8,382 nucleotides of DNA. Source: Planctomycetaceae bacterium. GTDB lineage: Bacteria; Planctomycetota; Planctomycetia; Pirellulales; Pirellulaceae. Of the stretch, positions 7,118 through 8,382 are shown one piece after another; positions within the stretch are counted from its first letter, which is position 1; each line of letters opens with the position of its first letter. The notes beneath the pieces are model-generated. The model saw only the letters and a list, made by a program, of their open reading frames with translations. It had not been told where the DNA came from and searched no databases. The position numbers and the translations under genes were made by a program. Location of the stretch: contig NYXM01000141.1 of the NCBI GenBank assembly GCA_002685655.1, positions 1-8,382 of the forward strand, given 5' to 3'.

Positions 7118-7513
7118 TATAGTGGTCTTGGTTTATTATGTTTTCTCAAGAAAGCCACGTTTTTTAGTATCAAGCGCTCTTCATGCGTCGAGCGCAGAAG
7201 GGCAGCGCCTTGCCTTCACCCAGTGATTATTTCGCGGCCATTTGGCTGAGCGATAGCACGGAGTTGAGTTTTCAACGACGGGCACGGACCGCAGATTGGT
7301 CGGGGAGCGGGCAACCGAGCGATAGCTCGCATCGGTCCGAGGTACAGCCTCGCTAGTATTTCCGCCCAACCGACTTGCGAAGATCCACCTGTCAACCCAA
7401 AAATGGCACAAATCTCCAATGAAGCCACCGCTGTCCCATTTTCGCCCCGCGAACTCTGAATTTCTCCCAACGTTCCCGCCGAGCGGCTTCGATTCCTATG
7501 TGGTTGCAAAGAC

Positions 7514-7542
7514 TGTACAACGAAGGTCTGGTTTAGCATAAT
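7514..7542 (+). promoter_or_regulatory. Candidate promoter for the rightward exported protein
   Basis: TGTACA (7514-7519), a 17-nt spacer and CATAAT (7537-7542) match sigma-70 consensus at 4 of 6 and 5 of 6 positions. Initiation just after would give a leader of about 245 nt containing the hairpins at 7628-7645 and 7741-7756. This is an eye-based prediction, and other promoters closer to the gene are possible. Confidence 0.3.
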
Positions 7543-7777
7543 TTAACTGCCTAACGGTTCGTCACTGCGGCATTTTTATCTTACAAATTTTCCTCGCGAT
7601 CATTTGTGATTCGATATGCAAAGTTCACTCGAGGAGATACTCGAGGGTGCCCTGCGATCGATGCGACGTAGTGACGAGTATTCGATGGCGGGCGCCTTGC
7701 TGCGCCGTGTTTCATAACGTCTATCGCATTGCCTGCGACGGGGAATCAAGTTTCCCGCCAGGCGGAACGCATTGAAC

Positions 7778-7785
7778 AGAGGGAA
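7778..7785 (+). promoter_or_regulatory. Ribosome binding site of the rightward gene
   Basis: AGAGGGAA lies 9-10 nt before the ATG at 7795. It supports that start, which is directly followed by a signal peptide. Confidence 0.5.
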
Positions 7786-7794
7786 GTCGACATC

Positions 7795-8382
7795 ATGAAC
7801 AAGCGGATAAAATGCAACGCGTGGATGCTGGTCGTGATTGCGGCTGGCTTTGGTGCCGCGGTTCAAGCGCAGGAGGCCGAGCCGCCCGCGAAACCGAAGG
7901 AAGTTGAGTCAGCTCTCCAAAAGGCGCAGAAGCAGGAAGCGGCCACCAGGATAGAGGAGAGATCGCGGGAGATGGCCCGTTCGGCGACGCGCGAGATTGC
8001 GCGTTCCGAGCGGAGGCGCGCCGATGACGCGCTGAAGAACTGGCGGGCTGCGGAGGCGGCGCTCAAGGAAGCTATCACAAAAGGAGAGCCGAAGGCCCGA
8101 GTGGACGCGTTGCGCGCGGCAGCGGAAGAGAGGGCGGTCACGAGGCGGAGTACCGGGGGGCGGTTGATTGCCGACACGATTGCGGCCAACGGGGCGTCGC
8201 GCGAACTGTTTGTCTTGGAGATGGCGCTCCGCGACAAAATGGCCGCGACACGCACGGTCGAGTTGGTGCTGCAAGAGGACAAGGTCAAAAAAAATTCCGA
8301 GGTCAAGGCCGAAGAAAAGGCAGAGGCCAAAGCTGAAGAAAAGGCCAAGGACAAAGCCGAGGATAAGGATAAGGCCGAAGCC
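7795..8382 (+). CDS. Exported Ala/Glu/Lys/Arg-rich helical protein, 3' end outside window
   Basis: The frame is open for 196 codons and runs off the window without a stop. Residues 1-25 form a Sec signal peptide (MNKRIKCNAWMLVVIAAGFG, cleavage likely after VQA25). The mature part starts QEAEPPAKPKEVESALQKAQ and is rich in Ala, Glu, Arg and Lys with almost no aromatics, suggesting long amphipathic helix or coiled coil. From about residue 170 it becomes a low-complexity Lys/Ala/Glu/Asp run (KAEEKAEAKAEEKAKDKAED). I recognise no family. It is divergent from the DUF1800 gene and resembles that protein's extension in architecture: Sec signal, a Gln-Glu mature start, then charged helix. No detailed alignment is evident, and the charged residues here are more often Arg/Glu than the Lys/Ala of its neighbour. 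Whether a globular domain follows downstream cannot be seen. Confidence 0.8.
   Translation, partial: MNKRIKCNAWMLVVIAAGFGAAVQAQEAEPPAKPKEVESALQKAQKQEAATRIEERSREMARSATREIARSERRRADDALKNWRAAEAALKEAITKGEPKARVDALRAAAEERAVTRRSTGGRLIADTIAANGASRELFVLEMALRDKMAATRTVELVLQEDKVKKNSEVKAEEKAEAKAEEKAKDKAEDKDKAEA

Larger units (their letters stand above)
7021..7794. other. Divergent intergenic region without a supportable gene
   Basis: About 770 bp separate the two divergent exported-protein genes. Two overlapping - strand open frames in 7181-7539 have no start context, signal or family match that I recognise. Small hairpins are visible: GTTGA-GTTT-TCAAC (7263-7276), CGAGG-TACAG-CCTCG (7338-7352), CTCGAG twice around a 6-nt loop (7628-7645) and GGGAA-TCAAGT-TTCCC (7741-7756). 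The octamer GCGATAGC occurs near 7249 and 7319 in the context GAGCGATAGC. The region holds the candidate promoters for both directions. Confidence 0.6.

Noticed and set aside
7181..7539. Overlapping - strand open frames of 76 and 107 codons in the divergent intergenic region
   Set aside because: They have no convincing ribosome binding site, signal or known family, and their composition is like random intergenic translation.
8287..8294. Run of eight A containing an A-AAA-AAT slippery heptamer in the rightward gene
   Set aside because: The shifted frame stays open mainly because the following Lys/Glu-rich sequence lacks stops. No stimulatory structure or meaningful alternative product is visible.
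7863..8354. - strand 163-residue Ala/Ser-rich open frame
   Set aside because: It lies opposite the rightward exported protein, which has a signal peptide, a ribosome binding site and coherent composition. The antisense frame is a compositional artefact.

Overview
The window looks like planctomycete chromosome (for example Pirellulales or a relative). It is moderately GC-rich. It carries an adjacent DUF1800/DUF1501 pair of exported proteins and a sialate O-acetylesterase-type hydrolase, and both are typical of Planctomycetes. This placement rests on family content only, because no rRNA or other marker gene is present.

Layout. (a) Positions 1-1308, + strand: the body of a sialate O-acetylesterase/SGNH-like hydrolase that has lost its N-terminus, including the catalytic-serine block. 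It also has substitutions in another conserved block, so it is probably a pseudogene. (b) Positions 1309-1692: a gene-free stretch dense in secondary structure. It holds a 152-nt imperfect hairpin whose non-Watson-Crick positions mostly become G-U pairs in + strand RNA, a direct repeat of about 30 bp on either side of it, and two strong short hairpins between the convergent genes. (c) Positions 1693-7006, - strand: a two-gene operon. The promoter-proximal gene encodes a Sec-exported 1327-residue protein with a C-terminal DUF1800 domain behind about 830 residues of Ala/Lys/Glu-rich, probably coiled-coil sequence. It is followed after 49 nt by a Tat-exported DUF1501 protein. (d) Positions 7007-7794: a divergent intergenic region with one candidate promoter in each direction and small hairpins. 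(e) Positions 7795-8382, + strand: the start of another exported Ala/Glu/Lys/Arg-rich helical protein that runs off the window.

How the genes may work together. DUF1800 and DUF1501 genes very often travel as a pair, and here their order and spacing imply co-expression. Both products leave the cytoplasm, one apparently by Sec unfolded and the other by Tat folded. The biochemical role of the pair is not established. The long charged helical extension on the DUF1800 protein, and the second exported charged helical protein encoded divergently, suggest an extracytoplasmic structural or tethering role, but that is inference. The most unusual items are the giant repeat-containing coiled-coil/DUF1800 fusion and the strand-asymmetric hairpin at 1359-1510.
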